A stretch of DNA of 64,000 nt from Carposina sasakii (GCA_014607495.2 CP053161.1:4039115-4103114), one strand, 5' to 3'; positions 1 through 11,843 are shown, counted from the stretch's first letter. The notes: generated by a model from the letters alone, not told the origin. A program made the numbers and translations.

Positions 1-99
<99 letters not shown>

Positions 100-101
100 G
101 T

Positions 102-107
102 AATAAA
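102..107 (+). promoter_or_regulatory. Polyadenylation signal of RpS13
   Basis: AATAAA starts 2 bases after the RpS13 stop codon, implying a very short 3' UTR, as is usual for ribosomal-protein genes. No other canonical hexamer lies in the next 50 bases. Confidence 0.7.
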
Positions 108-177
108 TATGTTATTATATACAGTTGTTTCATTATATACATTGTAGGTTGTTAGAAATTTAGTTTATAGTCATTAG

Positions 178-315
178 GTCATTCCGGCAGTCACACTTGA
201 ACCTAATCTTTGTCAGGTCTATTTCTCCGTCCTTAACATAAATGGCTGAGAGAGAAAAGGGCAGGTAGGACTAAATTTACGTTCAGGTTTAAGTGTGACT
301 GCTGGAATCGACCAT
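178..315. mobile_element. Hairpin MITE, family M1
   Basis: About 138 bp whose two ends are inverted copies: CCGGCAGTCACACTTGAACC on the left mirrors GTTTAAGTGTGACTGCTGG on the right. The core carries the shared sequence AAATGGCTGAGA. Related copies lie at 9994-10398 (interrupted), 11844-11988, 33272-33410 and 60744-60893. No coding capacity; a short non-autonomous DNA transposon or fold-back element. Confidence 0.75.
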
Positions 316-375
316 ATTGCCTGTTTTACACTGGGGATATATGCTAGTTGGTTACCACCTGTACCAACATATTAG

Positions 376-558
376 GCTCCCTTATTACCTAACTAGCAAA
401 AGCAAAGTGATAGCACAAAAATTGCATTTGCTGATTGCTTGTCAAATTTGTATTATGTGAAATGAATTTCAAAGGAATTTTGTAAAATTTATGTAAATGT
501 AAATATTGTAAAAATTTGCTATCACATTTCTGCTTTGATTTGCAAGATAATCAGCCTG
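376..558. mobile_element. MITE, family M3
   Basis: Begins CTCCCTTATTACCTAACTAG and ends GCAAGATAATCAGCCTGAG, the degenerate inverted ends of a family best seen at 14990-15170 and 44065-44250. The interior shares AAAATGAATTTCAAAGG with them. The remainder of 559-928, up to the TM2D2 3' end, shows no recognisable gene. Confidence 0.65.
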
Positions 559-846
559 AGGGATCTAAGCCTGCAGCATTCTAATGACATTGATTAGTTT
601 ATTTATTGGCAGTAGATAAACTATCTCACCTAATACCTCAAAGGAATGTAGCCACAATAATAATTCAGATTAAGTCTTGTATTGTGAATGTTATGCAACA
701 GTCGCATCCTAACTCATATTTAATGTGAAAGTAAGTGTAAACTGTTCACTTTTGTTGGGAGTATCAGGACATATGCTACATACCTAAAAAAATATACCCA
801 AAGTTTATTTTATAAAAAGGAAACTAAAGTGACTATACATACATAC

Positions 847-852
847 TTTATT
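847..852 (-). promoter_or_regulatory. Polyadenylation signal of TM2D2
   Basis: Minus-strand AATAAA (TTTATT on the plus strand) lies 77 bases past the TM2D2 stop codon. A second hexamer at 804-809 could serve as an alternative. Confidence 0.55.
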
Positions 853-928
853 TAAATTAACATAACTTTCATTGTTTTAGATAAAACCATTGTTTACATA
901 TCATATTTTCTCCTAAACACTAACTATG

Positions 929-1483
929 TCATACATGGGGATTCCAATTGCTGCCATCTTCTGGGTGCAAGCTATTGGTGATCAATAAAACAACATCTAC
1001 AATCCACCAGATTCCAAGACCTCCCAAAGTGAGTAGCTTGGCTACTGCAGTACCTGTCTGTCCAAGGCAGAACCTGTCCATGCCAAGGAATCCTAGTAGT
1101 ATGCTGTAAATCAAAGTGGTGGTGAAGTAATGTCCAGAATATTTAACACAGGGGAAACCATCTCTATAAAAACTTCTATTGCCATGACATTCAATGTCGT
1201 CCAGGGCCTTGCAGTACAGTTTAGTTTTCTCGACTTTATCATATCTTACACCTCCAAACTTAACGCAGCCGTGTCCTGTTGCTTTTTTAGCAGAATAGTT
1301 GCCTTTGTGGTCAACAGGATCATCACATTCCAAAAACTCTAGTGGTAAGAAACTGCACTTAACAAGAGGTCCAAGAGGTAAGTAGGCCTCATCTGCATAA
1401 GCATTCCTTTTAGCCGTCAGCCCGTTCGGCATAACCATGAATAGAACTGCTAAAATCGCAAAAGCGCAATATGTACGATCCAT
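929..1483 (-). CDS. TM2D2: TM2 domain-containing protein 2 (amaretto homolog)
   Basis: Single-exon gene of 184 residues. Residues 1-24 form a signal peptide ([16 protein letters not shown] start). The cysteine-rich luminal region follows ([20 protein letters not shown], then GHGCVKFGG). The C-terminal TM2 module has two membrane segments (about 121-133 and 153-169) with the DRF motif at 136-138 and [15 protein letters not shown]. The tail DGSNW is typical of TM2D2 rather than TM2D1 or TM2D3. Fly TM2D proteins act in Notch signalling at the gamma-secretase step. I chose the ATG at 1483 because the signal peptide begins there; the 28 in-frame codons upstream look like UTR. The gene is divergent from SCYL2, and two retroposon copies lie upstream. 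Confidence 0.93.
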   Translation of the reverse strand: MDRTYCAFAILAVLFMVMPNGLTAKRNAYADEAYLPLGPLVKCSFLPLEFLECDDPVDHKGNYSAKKATGHGCVKFGGVRYDKVEKTKLYCKALDDIECHGNRSFYRDGFPCVKYSGHYFTTTLIYSILLGFLGMDRFCLGQTGTAVAKLLTLGGLGIWWIVDVVLLITNSLHPEDGSNWNPHV

Positions 1484-1735
1484 GTTTTGATAATGTATCT
1501 GTTGCACATTGATATAAAGATGTTTCGTGTTACATACGATAGTCACTTCTATTCTAATGATGTCCACATAAATCTGAGTGAGTATATAATATTTATTACC
1601 ATTTTAACATACACTAGGTTACAAATTGTTACAAATTATAATTTACTGATTTATTTTCAAGGGTTTTTCCTTTCATTTCTGTGATTTTTTGTTTTGGCGA
1701 TTGTTGACATCATGTGACATTGACATTTCTTTTAG

Positions 1736-2142
1736 TTTTTTTTTTTTTTTAGTTTATCCCGAAGGAAAGGCAAGGGGAACTAAGCCCATACAGCCGTTGT
1801 CTTTAGTAAATGATTTCTGAATTTATGATGGATGATAATGATGATGATGAATGGAAACGTCGGGAAAATCCTCAAGAACAAGTGTAAAGTTAGTCAAAAT
1901 GAAAAATTATTGCAGAAACAACTTACATGGGCCCATGAAGAGATCGTAATCCGGCTAAAGTTTTACTCGGCTTACCTGCGTATGAAACCATGCACAAGCA
2001 CTAGATTCACATCACAAGTAATCATAATATAACTTATCTACCAGAAAACATCACTTTACGGACACATGCAAGCCATTTACAAATAATTTTTGATTTTCAC
2101 AAGAAAATTACACCTGCACCCTTCCAGCTTTTCCCGCCGAAT
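1736..2142 (-). mobile_element. Poly(A) retroposon R1, copy 1
   Basis: About 405 bp. On the minus strand it starts ATTCGGCGGGAAAAGCTGG, runs to CTTCGGGATAAACTAA and ends in a 15-base A tail (1736-1750 as T). Five further copies are at 2172-2580, 4209-4615, 4637-4700, 25624-25868 and 52027-52392. There is no long reading frame, and I see no clear pol III A/B boxes, so it could be a SINE or the 3' end of a LINE. The tail points at TM2D2, 253 bases from its ATG. Confidence 0.85.
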
Positions 2143-2171
2143 CCCGCAGTAGTTGATATTCTGGGTAGTAG

Positions 2172-2580
2172 TTTTTTTTTTTTTTAGTGTTTAGTTTATC
2201 CCGAAGGAAAGGCAAGGGGAACTAAGCCCATACAGCCTAATCATTGTCTAGTAAAATGATTTCTGAATTTATGATGGATGATAATGATGATGATGAAACG
2301 TCGGGAAAATCCTCAAGAACAAGTGTAAAGTTAGTCAAAATGGAAAATTATTGCAGAAACAACTTACATGCGCCCATGAAGAAATCGTAATCCGGCTAAA
2401 GTTTTACTCGGCTTACCTGCATATAAAACCATGCACACGCACTAGATTCACATCACACAGTAATCAAAATATAACTTATCTACCAGAAAACATCACTTTA
2501 CGGACACATGCAAGCCATTTACAAATAATTTTTCATTTTCACAAGAAAATTATACCTGCACCCTTCCAGCTTTTCCCGCC
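2172..2580 (-). mobile_element. Poly(A) retroposon R1, copy 2
   Basis: Second copy in the same orientation, in head-to-tail series with copy 1. TGATATTCTGG occurs just left of its tail (about 2154-2164) and again just past its 5' end (about 2586-2597), consistent with a target-site duplication and with copy 2 being a separate insertion rather than a tandem duplicate. Confidence 0.85.
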
Positions 2581-4208
2581 CTTTTCTGATATTCTGGTGT
2601 GCAAGGTAGTGAAGTAAAAAGTGCGGGGGGATTGCGCATGACATAAGCCGCTGTTGCTAAGTTACGAATAGCGTTAGTCTTGCTTCTCACTTCGACGCGT
2701 GCAATGTATTTTGTAACATTTTGTGTTTCTTTAGTTAGTACTCTCGCGACCAAAAGTGTGATGAAATTTCGTCAAGTGTGATAATTACTTTAGCTAGGAA
2801 CGTTTCGTTTTTTTGTAGTTATTTTGTGTTATTTTTATTTATTTCTTTTTGTTATTATGCAAAAGTACCTACGTAAGAATAATTCGAATTTAGTAGTTAC
2901 AATATAAAAGTATTTTTTTAATACGTTTTACCAAATAATTCCTTTGAACTAGTTGCTTTGTGTATGACTACATAATCTGTGTAACTGTATACACAGCCTT
3001 ATCTGTATATAAAAAAAATTAGTACCAAAACCTTGCAAGGGAACTATTCTATGAAACGAACTGTAAAACTTTTCTATGTGAATGTACCGGCGCGAAACTG
3101 TCTTCGTAGCTAACTTCACAGCCACAAAGATCCACCGCGCGTACTGTACATATGTGGATTAGGTATTTTTAATACTAGTCAGTACCTAATACAACGTATT
3201 AGGTATCGCATAAAATATCATCTCATTAAGAGAAATCAACCGTAAGGCTTAGACTATAAGTTTCAATTTTATTATTTAGCAAAAATACTACAATATCATT
3301 AGAATACGAAGGTAAATTTCACTATCTCTGTCAAATCGAAACCAAATATTCCTGGTTTGAATCCGGGTTCAGACCGACTTTTTTTTCCTTTTTTTATTTA
3401 CAAAATTAAAATACTTTATTTAAACAAAATATGTGACACAAACTAAAAACAATTTAAATAAATATTACAGATTTAACCTGATATAAAAAGCGCATTTCGC
3501 TATTATCACGATATTTTCTATTTCCACAACTATTCCTTCTACGTAGGTATTTTTTAGGTAATGATAATGAATCATTCACCGAAAACCGATACTAAATATT
3601 CACTGAAGAAAGATTCTACGTATTTATCTAATACGTAATGTGGAATGGCCATATTGCATAAATATTGAACAGGTATTTGGATTAGTAATAGAACGGCCAA
3701 ACTGCATAAATATTAGGAACAGGTATTTGGATTAGTACATAATGGGACGGCCTTACTGCATAAATATTAGGATTTACAGAATTAGGAAATTTTGTATTAG
3801 GTGGAACAGGTACGATTTTTACCTAATCCGACCATCTCTAATTTCTTTGACGGATTTATATTTTATAACTGAAAAGCAATGTCTTTGATATACATACAGC
3901 CTTTTTAGTACATTTCGCTGCATAGAATCCTACACCTGATTTCGGAGCTAACATTGTTTGTATGCAGTGAATCTGAAAATATGGTAATATTATATAAAAA
4001 GTAACTAGCGCTATCGTCCATCGAAACTTTACGGTGAAACAACACCGTAAAGTTTTACAAACGTCTATCCATGCTCGCTGTCTCAAGATGAATCTCGCTG
4101 TACACACAAGCTTTTCCCAATCCAGTTCAATATTCGGTCATGCTCATTCCACTATTGTGTAACATCGTGGTAACATCCTTGCACGAAGTTAGTTTTATTC
4201 ATTCAAAG
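2581..4208. other. Intergenic region between divergent TM2D2 and SCYL2
   Basis: AT-rich DNA with no supported gene. It holds a three-unit imperfect tandem repeat (3633-3772) and a block at 3890-4110 (CCTGATTTCGGAGCTAACAT) that recurs at 14930, 26400 and 42330, so it is an old repeat. Promoters of both flanking genes should lie at its ends, but no core promoter element stands out. Confidence 0.5.
3633..3772 (+). repeat. Imperfect tandem repeat, 3 units of about 50-55 bp
   Basis: Three successive units share GGCC, then TGCATAAATATT, then GAACAGGTATTTGGATTAGT. The third unit is truncated after TAAATATTAGG. Units differ by a few substitutions and short indels. Confidence 0.75.
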
Positions 4209-4615
4209 ATTCGGCGGGAAAAGCTGGAAGGGTGCAGGTGTAATTTTCTTGTGAAAATCAAAAATTATTTGTAAATGGCTTGCATGTGTCCGTAAAGTGA
4301 TGTTTTCTGGTAGATAGTTATATTTTGATTACTTGTGCTGTGAATCTAGTGCGTGTGCATGGTTTTATACGCAGGTAAGCCGAGTGAAACTTTAGCCGGA
4401 ATACGATCTCTTCATGGGCCCATGTAAGTTATTTCTACAATTATTTTTGATTTTTACTAATTTTAAACTCGTTCTTGAGGATTTTTCCGACGTTTCCATT
4501 CATCATCATTATCATCCATCATAAATTCAGAATACATTTTACTTAACAATGATTAGGCTGTATGGGCTTAGTTCCCCATGCCTTTCCTTCGGGATAAACT
4601 AAAAAAAAAAAAAAA
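4209..4615 (+). mobile_element. Poly(A) retroposon R1, copy 3
   Basis: Near full-length copy in plus orientation, from ATTCGGCGGGAAAAGCTGG to a 15-base A run at 4601-4615. It lies in the SCYL2 upstream region, sense to that gene, with the tail toward its ATG at 4783. Confidence 0.85.
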
Positions 4616-4636
4616 TCATTCTTTTCTCCTCTCCTT

Positions 4637-4700
4637 AGGCTGTATGGGCTTAGTTCCCCTTGCCTTTCCTTCGGGATAAACTAAAAAAAAAAAAAAAAAA
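4637..4700 (+). mobile_element. Poly(A) retroposon R1, 5'-truncated copy 4 with target-site duplication
   Basis: Only the last 46 bp of the element plus an 18-base A tail are present. It is bounded by a perfect 13-bp direct repeat, TTCTCCTCTCCTT, at 4624-4636 and 4701-4713. A truncated 5' end, a poly(A) tail and a long target-site duplication together are the signature of LINE-driven target-primed reverse transcription. It ends 82 bases before the SCYL2 ATG and so is probably in its promoter or 5' UTR. Confidence 0.92.
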
Positions 4701-4782
4701 TTCTCCTCTCCTTGTTTTGTATTTTTCTTTGAGAACAGCGAAAAAATTTATTTTAATTTATCGAAGAAAGAAATATAGAAAA

Positions 4783-7700
4783 ATGGATGTCTTTAACAAA
4801 TTTTATTCATCCGTTAGTAACACAGTTTCGCAACTATCCGGTGTTTTGCCAGGAAACCCTGTGACTAGAGAGTTTGAAGCCACACAGTTCATTGCGAGCG
4901 CTGGCCCAGGTAAAATAACACAAATAATAATAGTTAACTGCTGCTAAGCTCAAACACAAAAACTTAATTTCCTGTCTGGTACTTTAGTTTGTTCACCCCT
5001 TAATCTGTTCTGTTCAACGTTCTGTTCACGGGGGTAAAACTGTGTTCTGTTAAACTGTCTGCTTTCATCACCTACATATTTGTAGACCCTAATTTAGGTG
5101 TACATACTGTTACTCCTTGCTTGTAATATTCCTGATCTAATCTATCTAATGAACCTGACATTTTATTTTAGGTTTACAATGGAAAGTATACAAAGGTTAC
5201 AAAAAATCAACCAAACAAGAAGCATCTATTTTTGTGTTTGAGAAAAGACAATTAGATAGATGGTCAAAAGCAGACAGGGATATAATGATAGACACATTAA
5301 AACGAGGTATTATTCAGCTAACAAAGCTGCGGCACCCACAAATACTTACTGTCCAACATAGTTTGGAAGAGAGTAGGGAAAGTTTGGCGTTTGCTACAGA
5401 ACCAGTATTTGCAAGCTTAGCAAATATACTGGGTAACACTGAAAATATGCCACAACCTGTTCCCAATCATTTAGTCAACTACAAGCTATATGAACTGGAG
5501 ATAAAGTATGGTCTGATGCAACTGGCTGAAGGGTTGGCTTTCCTACACAATGATGTTAAGCTGCTGCATCATAATATCTGTCCAGAGTCTATAATAGTGA
5601 ACCAGCAGGGAGCCTGGAAGATATTTGGCTTTGATTTCTGTGTGGCCAACCAAAGCTCAACAGGCACTTTGCCATTTTGGCCATTCAACGAGTACTGCCA
5701 GGCCATGCCTCCATTGACCCAGCCGCTGTTAGATTATATGGCACCAGAGTGTGTTGTAGCAGCAAAGCAGACCCCAGCAAGTGATATATACTCCCTGGGA
5801 ATGGTCATTTATGTGTTGCATAGTACAGGGCATCAGACATTAGGTAATGTGGGGAATGACTTTTCGAAAAGTAAAAGAGTTGTAAATGATATTAAGAATC
5901 TGTTACCATCTCGAGTTTCCTGTGTGGCTGAGGGGTTGAGGGAATATGTGAAGTTGATGCTGAACACAACACCTGAATTGAGGCCTGATTCACATCAATT
6001 TTTAAAGGTGACTTATACATATTTGTGAACTTATGCACACAGTTTTACAAATGCTCTATCAGTAATTTTTAAAAGAACCCCCACCCCCTGATTACATAAA
6101 AGCAATAGCAAAGCCGTACTTACTATAGTTGACAAAAGTTTATTAAACTACTAAAATATATAGACTGATTAAAAATATTCCCTTTGTTATATCAAATAAT
6201 AATACTCACTCACTGTTTTCTTTTCCTATGATGACTCACCAGGTAGACTTTGCATTATTAGTTTTCATTAAGTTCTCATTATAATTTTCAGATACCATAC
6301 TTTGAAGATGTCGGAGTCAAGACACTAAACTACCTGGATTCCCTGTTTCAATGGGACAACCTCCAGAAATCCCAGTTCTACAAAGGTCTCCCTCAAATCA
6401 TCCAGAAAATGCCTCATAGAATATGTATCTACAGGATTCTACCTTGTTTAACAAAAGAGTTTGTTAATCCACCTATGGTTCCATTTGTTCTGCCAAATGT
6501 TTTGCTAATAGCTGAGAACTCTTCAAAAGAGGAATATGTGAAATATATCTTACCTGTGTTGAAACCGGTGATGTTAATTCAAGATCCGATCCAGATATTG
6601 TTGATATTTATGCAGAAGATGGAACTGTTATTAAAGTTAACACCAGGAGATGAAGTGAAGTCTGATATACTGCCGATGCTGTATCGTGCATTAGAGTCTG
6701 ATGCACAGCAAATTCAAGAGCTGTGCTTGTCTGTACTCCCAACCTTTGCTTCGTTGATTGATTACCCAGCGATGAAAAATGCATTGTTGCCAAGAATTAA
6801 GAAGTTATGTATGGGAACGAATTATATATCTGTCCGAGTTAATTGCTTGCTGTGTCTCGGAAAGTTGTTGGAGCATTTAGATAAATGGTTGGTATTGGAT
6901 GAGATTATACCGTTCCTACCACAGATACCATCTAGGGAACCTGCAGTTTTGATGGGAATTTTAGGTATGTATATCTACGAAATCTCATTGTACAGATACT
7001 AACAAAATATTGTGAGTACTGTCTTACTGATGATTTAAAAATTCTATTACAGGTATTTATAAATTAGCTCTAAGTCATAAAAAGTTGGGCATCACTAAAG
7101 AAGTAATGGCTACCAAAGTGTTACCATTCCTAATACCATTATGTGTTGAGAATGGCCTCACTTTAAACCAGTTCAATGCCCTGGTGACCCTAGTGAAGCA
7201 GATGATATCCAAGGTGGAAATGGAGCACAGAGCCAAATTGGAGCAACTGAACTCAATACAAAATGAATCCAAGTATGTTTAGCGAGTCTTTATTTATCTT
7301 GTAAGAAACAAGTCCCTATGATCTAACCTGTGGCATGCAATAATTATGAACGTCCTAATACTGCCACATCTAGTCACCAATTGGTAACCGCAGTAACTAT
7401 GTTGTCAGGGGGGACAAACCCTTATGCCTCCTGTAATTGGAGATGCAATAAATGAATCTAATCTACTAGCACATGCCTCCTGTAATTGGAGATGCTACCA
7501 CAGCACATGTGTTACCTATAGTCAAATCAGTTCTTGGGCACTAGCCTCCAGAAGAAAACTGGATTAATTCTTGCCTAGAGCAGCCTTTTTTTTGCATATT
7601 TCTTTGCTCCCTGTCTTATAATATTGTTTATGTATAATAGTGTTATAAGAAATATATATCATTTATGAATATTTTATTCGATTGTATGTCATTACATATG

Positions 7701-9293
7701 ATCGAATATGTATTTGTCATTACATAATATGATCGAACATTAATCAATTAAAGATATAATAAGAAATGAGGTGATCAGAAAGAAGTGTGGTATAAATGAG
7801 GACGTTGTGATGAGAGTTGAGAAAGGTATGTTGAGATGGTTTGGGCATGTGGAGAGGATGGATGAAAGTTGATTGACAAAGAAAGTGTACGTCGGAAGAG
7901 TGGAGAGAGGGTTGGAAGGGGAAGACCTCGCCAGACTTTCACGGATGAAATTGGTGAAATTCTAGAGAAAGGTCAGGTCAAGAGCACCCTAAACTGACGA
8001 ACGTGCATGAAGAATATCATGAAAGTAGATGAAGCGAAAGAGATGTGTCAGGATCGTAGCAAATGGAGATCCGTGATCTCTGCCTACCCCTCCTGAAAGA
8101 GGTGTGATTTTTATGTCTGTATGTCTTAATTGTGAGACCACTGGTAGGTACAGTAAGTACATAAAAATTTTAAAGAAATAAGTTCATTTTAATGAGGTCT
8201 TGACAATTCCAGGGTATTGGACCAGGCACTGGCTTCACCAGACACCTTAGTAGCACCCCCTGGACCTCAGACAGACATAGACAAGATGTTCTCCGGCCTT
8301 GGTCTTGATCCTTTTTCGTTTCACAACACAAAGCCTCCAGAGAAAACTGAACAAGCCCTACCTGGGATCAGTGATAGTTCTGGCTCACTTAGTATGGAGG
8401 AAAAGCAGAGGTATATTATTATCTTCCATAATATAAAAATGAATCGCTAAATGTGTTGCTAAGTGCGAATCTCGAGAACAGCTCAACCGATTTCGCAAAT
8501 TATTTTTTTTAGCATATTCCTTGAAGTACGAGGATGGTTCTTACGGAGGGAAAAAATTAAAAATGCCTGTAATAGTCTAAAAAGATACTTTTCAACATGT
8601 GAAAGGGCATTACATCCGTGCAAAGCCAGGGCGGATCCCTAGTTTTAGTATAAAACTTTTATACTATTGGCATAATATTTGCATAAAAGCTGTGATATAT
8701 GGAATTTGATAATAAGCTAATGGGAGGGTTTGTCACTTTAAAATTAACAATATATTTTGTATATTTACAGAATAGCTCAACAACAGGATACTGCAAGGAG
8801 GTTTACCCAGCAGCCGGCGCCAAAACCAATTCCTCCACCACAGAAACAAGCTCCAAAACCTGTCGATATTACGAGCACCTTCCTCCAATCTAACCTCAAC
8901 CAGTTCACTACAAACAAATACCCTACACCCGTACAAAATTCAATCACAAGCACAAACATGATACAAAACAGTACAAATATGAATATGATTCCAAATATCA
9001 GTCAGAACTCATTCAAACTGAATTATAATCCGAATATGATGTCTCAACCCAATTACAATTATCAAGCGTCAGCCCCAAGCTTTGATAACAACGGACCATC
9101 AAGCACAAGTTGGAATCAGGCATCGTTGACAGGGAATTTCAACAACAAGTGGGCAACAAATCAGAATCAAAATGTAAAGCAGGATTGGTCAGCATTTGAA
9201 TCGTTACTGCCCGATGAGAAACCGGTGACGGAGACGGAAAATAATAACTTGAAGAAGTTAAATCCAACAGAAATGATGGATCTGTTGAGTTGA
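4783..9293 (+). CDS. Scyl2: SCY1-like pseudokinase 2 (SCYL2)
   Basis: Six exons, 4783-4909, 5172-6007, 6292-6964, 7053-7272, 8213-8410 and 8771-9293, join at GT-AG borders into 858 residues (human SCYL2 about 930). The start MDVFNKFYSSVSNTVSQLSG and the junction SAGPG/LQWKVYKGYKK are typical. Residues about 30-320 form a protein-kinase fold lacking catalytic residues: the HRD triad reads HHN (175-177) and the DFG region reads FGFDF (194-198), so it should be a pseudokinase. HEAT repeats follow. The Gln/Asn/Pro-rich tail has LGLDPFSF, a DPF motif of the kind bound by AP-2 appendages, and ends MMDLLS. The family works in clathrin coats between the trans-Golgi and endosomes. The fourth intron holds a LINE remnant (7745-8110). 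Confidence 0.95.
7745..8110 (+). mobile_element. LINE 3' remnant (L1 family here) in SCYL2 intron 4
   Basis: Decayed end of a non-LTR retrotransposon polyprotein. One frame reads MLRWFGHVERMDE, followed by GRGRPRQTFTDE, the pattern of reverse-transcriptase C-termini in RTE/R4-like LINEs, with stops breaking it. The same 3' segment occurs in reverse at 10497-10690 and 29103-29262. It is transcribed in sense with SCYL2 but spliced out. Confidence 0.75.
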
Positions 9294-9878
9294 AGATCAT
9301 GGGATGTAAGTTTTTGTTTAAATTCCTTTCTGGGTAAAGGACGGCGAGATTAATTATGATGTGTTTTTACATAGTATTTCTAGAGACTAGGTACAATATT
9401 ACAAGGAGTCTACTAAAGAAATATATTTTACAAACTTGTTGGCAGAAAATTATGCAGTGTAAACAGGAAATCATCTTAATTTTTTGCTTTATTCTGGCAC
9501 ACATATTACAATTGATTGAAAGGTTTTTAATTCCTCAAGGCGAAATCTGGGAGAATTGTTACAGAACTCCTTCAATCCATCTTTCATTTCACTCCTTGGT
9601 ATCTACCTAGTCTAGTGTTAAAAGAAACATTTATGCATATACAATTTAAAAGCACCTTATACATTTATGTATAAAGTTATTGTCGGTGAATATTATGTAG
9701 ATATCATTGTATCTAAATATAGTAGCTTAACTCAACTATAACATATCCTTAACGCCGCACCGGTATAAATACCAACTTGACGTTAAATGTATATTAACCA
9801 AAACTGCAAAATTCACTATTAATATGTATTGATAGTTTGCAGTCTTATTTTCATTTAAGCACGAATTTTTTTGTATGT

Positions 9879-9884
9879 AATAAA
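9879..9884 (+). promoter_or_regulatory. Polyadenylation signal of SCYL2
   Basis: AATAAA, 586 bases past the SCYL2 stop codon and the first canonical hexamer I noticed downstream of it. A Helitron-like terminus (CTCTAG at about 9957-9962) follows closely. Confidence 0.5.
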
Positions 9885-9993
9885 GATTTGGGCTACTTAT
9901 TCCCGAAAGTCCCACGGGAAATCTAAAGTTTCCGCGGACGAAGTTGCTGCGAAGTCCTCTAGTCTTCGAGACTCGAATTTGTATAATGTGCTC

Positions 9994-10398
9994 AATTCTG
10001 ACATAAATATTAACTTAATATTAATTGTGTCTCTCCCTCTTAATTCTTAATATAAATGGCTAAGATAGAAAGGGGCCATCCATATATTACGTCACAGGTT
10101 GAGGGCGAGGGAGGGGGTCGCCAAACTGTGACATTGTGTGACAAGGGGGTGGGAGGGGTCCTAAATTTCGTGACGTCACATTTTCATTCAATAATCTCTG
10201 AATATAAATTTGCAAAAAAAGCTAAATGTGACGTCACACTAGGGAGGGGGGGTCTCACAAATGTGACCATCTGTGACAAGGAGGGGGGAAGGGGCAAAAA
10301 ATCATGAAATTCGTGTGACGTAATTTATGGATGACCCCAAAGGGACAGGTAGATCAAAGTTTAAGTTTATGTTTGAGTGTGGCTGTCAGAATCGATCA
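9994..10398. mobile_element. M1 MITE split by a nested M2 element
   Basis: The left M1 half runs to AAGATAGAAA (10071). The right half resumes at AAAGGGACAGGTAGA (10339) and ends in GGCTGTCAGAATCGATC. The intervening 267 bp is a different transposon, so M1 was here first. Confidence 0.8.
10072..10338. mobile_element. G-rich MITE, family M2, with 3-bp target duplication
   Basis: Starts GGGGCCATCC and ends GGATGACCCC, inverted ends with TTACGTCACA and TGTGACGTAA just inside. Flanked by AAA on both sides (10069-10071, 10339-10341). The interior holds long G runs. A second copy is at 38557-38803, and a related element with the same GGGG ends and 3-bp duplication is at 32250-32526. Short frames inside it are not genes. 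Confidence 0.8.
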
Positions 10399-10496
10399 GA
10401 ATTTTTGCTTATACATACTAGAAACTCATTCATTTAGTTTAACTCTGGTTTGCTTTAACTAGAATAACGGTGCCGTTATGTAGCGGGCTTGAAGTA

Positions 10497-10690
10497 CATA
10501 CATAAATACATAACCTCACGCACATGTCCCAAAGGGGTAGGCAGTGACTACAGATCTCCATTTGGTACTTTCCAAACATACATCTTTCGCCTCGTCCACA
10601 TTTTTATTAAGTTCTTCATACATGCTCGCCGGTTTCGCGTGCTCTTGACTAGCCCTTTTCTTAGCACATCCCTAATTTGGCCTGTGTAGG
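10497..10690 (-). mobile_element. LINE 3' fragment, L1 family
   Basis: The reverse complement matches the end of the remnant at 7745-8110, including ACCAAATGGAGATCTG and the stretch ending in TACCCCTTTGGG. No open frame. Confidence 0.65.
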
Positions 10691-10808
10691 GTCACAAGTT
10701 AAGTAAAAGTTACACAAGACACGATATAGGTATGTCACGAGTTACTTAATACGACATACAAACATTCCATCACATAATAATGAGATAGCATCATTACGGA
10801 TGCTGCAA

Positions 10809-10985
10809 AACTAACAGGTCAGCCTTTACAGAGCAAAGGCCGATAGAACCACATGGTGCCACTTCTGACCAATTTTGAGGGTATAGTTGAGATGTACAAG
10901 TTCGGTTAGTAGTGACAGGTGGTCAGCCCATCGCCTACAAACACCAAGACCCTCTTGTCCCTCTACTGACTTGTACAGTATGCCC
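10809..10985. repeat. Unclassified interspersed repeat U1, copy 1
   Basis: Shares CGATAGAACCACATGGTG, TGAGATGTACAAGTTCGGTT and AAGACCCTCTTGTCCCTCTA with 13672-13856 and, in part, 62902-63018. A short related head is at 31766-31810 (CCCTTACGGGGTAGGCAGAG). Ends were not resolved. Confidence 0.65.
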
Positions 10986-11843
10986 GGGAAGAGAAGCAGC
11001 TGTAGTATTATACGTTTTTTTTTCACTCCCAGATCAGCATAGAAGAATTATATAGGTCAATCAATCTATATTCATATTACTATCATTCATTCATTCACTT
11101 CATTCACATACGAAACCATAGAATAGGCAACATAGGTAACATTCAATAAAATGTCTGTATCAAAAACCATAGCGTTAGTTATTTTAATACAAGTAAAGTA
11201 ACATTCCATAAAATGTATGAATTATTTAATACTATGATTATTATTTGTAAAATGTGATAAGAGTACAACGTTTTGTGTCATTAAAATATTTAATGGGCAT
11301 ATATCTATCTCACTCTGACGTAGTAACTATTGACATAAGGTGATGCGTATGTAAAGTCTGCTATCTCTCGTTTAAAATATTGATGAGAGATGGTAGGAGA
11401 ATCGAAACTGAAGGTAGAATAGAAAATGTGAGTTTCTTTATAATCGTAACAACTTTAAATATTAGGTTGATTAGTGACATAAAAAAGCCCTTTTTGAGAG
11501 TTGAAACTTTTAGAGGTCATAGATATTGATATTTTAGTTAGACCCTTCTATGTAATAAAAAGAAAATGTCTTTGCAGTTCCGACAATGTTAATAGCTGCA
11601 GTCGATTTTAGACCATGGTTTTATCTAGTTATGTTTAGCATTATATAGTTTTAATGGTTGTATCACAACAGTCACCATTGCTGGCAGGGTCTCGCCATGA
11701 GCTAATAGCGTACCCGCTATCTTTCTCGCTCTAGCAAATGACGGTTCTGTGCGATAGACAATGATAGGGCGACGGAAATATAGTCCAAACTTTATTCAAA
11801 TTAATTTTGTTTGTTTGTTGCGATCTGTTTAATTGCACTTATT

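Noticed and set aside
3345..3385. Possible tRNA end (GGTTTGAATCCGGGTTC then a T run)
   Set aside because: B-box-like and terminator-like, but no cloverleaf or acceptor stem can be drawn upstream; probably SINE debris.
3856..4107. 83-codon minus-strand frame between TM2D2 and SCYL2
   Set aside because: It overlaps an old interspersed repeat also present near 14930 and 26400, and shows no recognisable domain or splice partner.
10056..10307. Open frame across 10056-10307
   Set aside because: It lies inside the M2 G-rich MITE; the Gly/Arg-rich translation is a by-product of G runs.
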